Made by a program: the position numbers and the translations under genes | The notes under the pieces: generated by a model | Databases searched by the model: none | What the model saw: the letters and a program-made list of their open reading frames with translations, nothing else | What the model was told of the DNA's origin: nothing | Shown here: positions 62,527 through 64,000 of the stretch, piece by piece | Layout of the letters: each line of letters starts with the position of its first letter | How positions within the stretch are numbered: the stretch's first letter is position 1 | Assembly: GCA_024276675.1 (NCBI GenBank) | Contig: JAJRWT010000063.1 | Location: 1-64,000 of the forward strand | Length of the DNA stretch: 64,000 nucleotides | Reading direction: 5' to 3' | From: Myxococcota bacterium | GTDB taxonomy: Bacteria; Myxococcota_A; UBA796; JAFGLY01

Positions 62527-64000
62527 ATGCGCTTTGGAACGCCCGCTTCAATGGTACTTGCTCTTTCCATATGCTGCCCCGCCTGGCTCCCCGCGTATGC
62601 GGGAGATGAATCGGGAGCAGATGTCTTTACTCTCGTACCTGACGATGCCGTAGACAACCAGAACTTCGGCTACTCGGTCTCCGGCATGGCCGACTTCGAC
62701 GGCGACGGCTACGATGACGTGCTCGTCGGGGCACCCCGCGACAACGACGCCGGCTTTGAGGGCGGCGCGGTCTATGTGTACTATGGCAGTGAAGGCGGAA
62801 TCGACATCCCTCGCCAGCAGAAGCTCACCGGATCCGTGGGCGATGAATGGGACATGCTGGGCTACTCGGTCTCTGCCACGGGTGACATCAACGGCGACGG
62901 CTACGACGACGCGATCATCGGTGCATGGGGCGACAACACCTACAGCGGCTCGGCCTACGTGTACTACGGCAGCGACAGTGGGTTGGACCCATCCAGTGAG
63001 CAGAAGTTCGTCGCCTCCGATCGCTTTCCCTACGACCACTACGGTGTTTTCGTCTCTGTTGCCGGCGACATCAACGGTGACGGTTACGACGACGTCGTGA
63101 TCGGAGCGCATGGCTACGACAACTACGATGGCGCTGCCTATATCTACTACGGGAGCGCGTTGGGAGTGAGCACCTCTACAGAGGTGAAGCTCGTGGCTCC
63201 CAATTCCCAATACGGTGTGTCGGTCGCCGGTGCCGGCGACATCAACGGCGACGGCTACGACGACGTCCTGGTCGGCGCCAACGGCGGCGGCAACTACGGC
63301 TCGGCCTACCTGTATTACGGCAGCGACGATGGACTCGACCCATCAAGCGAACTGGAATTGCTTGCCTCCGATACCGACCTCGGCGACAACTACGGCATTT
63401 CGGTCTCCTCAGCGGGGGACATCGACGGCGACGGCTACGCTGACGTGATAATCGGTGCCAAGGACGACAAGTACAGTGGCTCGGCCTACCTGTACTACGG
63501 CAGCGAACGCGGCCTGGACCTGTCCAGCGAGCAGAAGATCCTCGCCTCTGACGAACTCAGTGGACTGAATTTTGGTTCGTCGGTCTCCGGAGTGGGTGAC
63601 ATCGATGGCGACGGCTACGACGACGTGATAATCGGCGCCGAAGGTGGCGACTTCGACGGCGCCAACAGCGGCGCGGCCTATGTCTACCACGGGAGCGCCG
63701 CCGGTCTGGATACGACCAGCGAGGAGAGGCTTCTGGCTCCGGATGGCACCGAGCGTGATCAATTCGGCAACTCTGTGTCAGGCGCGGGTGATGTGGACGG
63801 TGATGGTTTCGGAGATCTCATCGTCTCTGCCTACATGGCCGACAAAGACGGTATCATGTCCGGTGCTGCCTACGTATTCATCAATCCTCTCGTAGATGAT
63901 GAAGCCGAAGGCGACACGGGAACCTACGAAGGCGACACGGGAACCTACCCAGACGACACGGGAACCTACGAAGACGACACCGGAGCCGCTGATGAGAGCG
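62527..64000 (+). CDS. FG-GAP repeat secreted protein (3' end outside window)
   Basis: The frame is open from ATG 62527 to the window end (491 codons visible) with no stop. AGGAGG lies 4 bases upstream. The product has a signal peptide (about 1-25, ending AYAG) and about seven FG-GAP repeats (about 35-455; for example GDINGDGYDDVVIGA), each with the D-x-D-x-D-G calcium loop. The extreme visible C-terminus is a tandem heptad (EGDTGTY units). It is a paralogue of the upstream lipoprotein but without the lipobox. It is secreted or surface-exposed; function unknown. Confidence 0.9.
   Translation, partial: MRFGTPASMVLALSICCPAWLPAYAGDESGADVFTLVPDDAVDNQNFGYSVSGMADFDGDGYDDVLVGAPRDNDAGFEGGAVYVYYGSEGGIDIPRQQKLTGSVGDEWDMLGYSVSATGDINGDGYDDAIIGAWGDNTYSGSAYVYYGSDSGLDPSSEQKFVASDRFPYDHYGVFVSVAGDINGDGYDDVVIGAHGYDNYDGAAYIYYGSALGVSTSTEVKLVAPNSQYGVSVAGAGDINGDGYDDVLVGANGGGNYGSAYLYYGSDDGLDPSSELELLASDTDLGDNYGISVSSAGDIDGDGYADVIIGAKDDKYSGSAYLYYGSERGLDLSSEQKILASDELSGLNFGSSVSGVGDIDGDGYDDVIIGAEGGDFDGANSGAAYVYHGSAAGLDTTSEERLLAPDGTERDQFGNSVSGAGDVDGDGFGDLIVSAYMADKDGIMSGAAYVFINPLVDDEAEGDTGTYEGDTGTYPDDTGTYEDDTGAADES
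63907..63987 (+). repeat. 21-bp tandem repeat encoding EGDTGTY heptads
   Basis: Three full 21-bp units (63907-63927, 63928-63948, 63949-63969) and a partial fourth encode EGDTGTY, EGDTGTY, PDDTGTY and EDDTGAA. The first two units are identical at DNA level. Confidence 0.85.

Overview
The window is a gene-dense, GC-rich stretch of a bacterial chromosome with about 43 protein-coding genes. I see no rRNA, tRNA, CRISPR array or recognisable insertion sequence. Several features suggest a Myxococcota/deltaproteobacterium-like organism (inference): many GTG and TTG starts behind strong GGAGG sites; numerous secreted lipoproteins and Asp/Thr-rich cell-surface proteins with PKD, LamG, FG-GAP and MopE-like repeats; and a kinase-AAA-TPR giant protein. 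Genes are tightly packed, with frequent ATGA overlaps.

Layout. 1-4.4 kb: three surface or envelope proteins in a row. 4.9-9.0 kb: a catalytically odd alpha/beta hydrolase, a PilZ c-di-GMP receptor and signal peptide peptidase SppA. 9.1-17.3 kb, minus strand: two lipoproteins, then coaD - TPR/thioredoxin - glmS as a tight operon, then a membrane TPR protein. 17.7-22.8 kb, plus strand: a CinA/MoaB-type protein, a polytopic membrane protein and a NorQ/NorD-type AAA+/VWA pair. 22.8-26.1 kb, minus strand: a lipoprotein, a sulfotransferase and a KAS III enzyme. 26.9-30.4 kb, minus strand: a second NorQ/NorD-type pair facing the first. 30.7-36.0 kb: nadA, followed by a 165-bp registered palindrome, then a TPM protein, a Tim44-like zinc-ribbon protein, an orphan DNA methyltransferase and a MazG-like hydrolase. 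36-41 kb: an O-antigen-polymerase-like protein, a PLP sulfur-amino-acid enzyme and a membrane protein broken by one TAG. 41.2-46.5 kb: a kinase-ATPase-TPR giant, a small conserved protein and a HEAT-repeat lipoprotein. 46.6-55.6 kb: an unknown gene followed by a selenium-dependent molybdenum hydroxylase (SDMH) locus. 55.8-59.9 kb: two overlapping YfhO/GT-C-like membrane proteins. 60.4-64 kb: two FG-GAP repeat proteins, the second cut by the window edge.

How genes work together. The best-defined system is the SDMH locus: an FAD subunit (YgfM-like), a fused [2Fe-2S]/molybdopterin subunit (XdhD-like), the SsnA amidohydrolase, a MocA-type nucleotidyltransferase, YqeB and YqeC. This gene set is known to accompany molybdenum hydroxylases carrying a labile selenium cofactor. 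It points to purine or other N-heterocycle oxidation coupled to deamination by SsnA.

The most unusual architecture is the pair of convergent AAA+/VWA modules enclosing a lipoprotein, a sulfotransferase and a KAS III gene, with no obvious client enzyme (no Rubisco or NO reductase). Other points worth attention are the long palindrome after nadA, the nucleophile-less hydrolase, the single-TAG-split membrane gene and a 16-bp operator-like palindrome at 60.3 kb. All functions are judged from sequence by eye; no database search was run.
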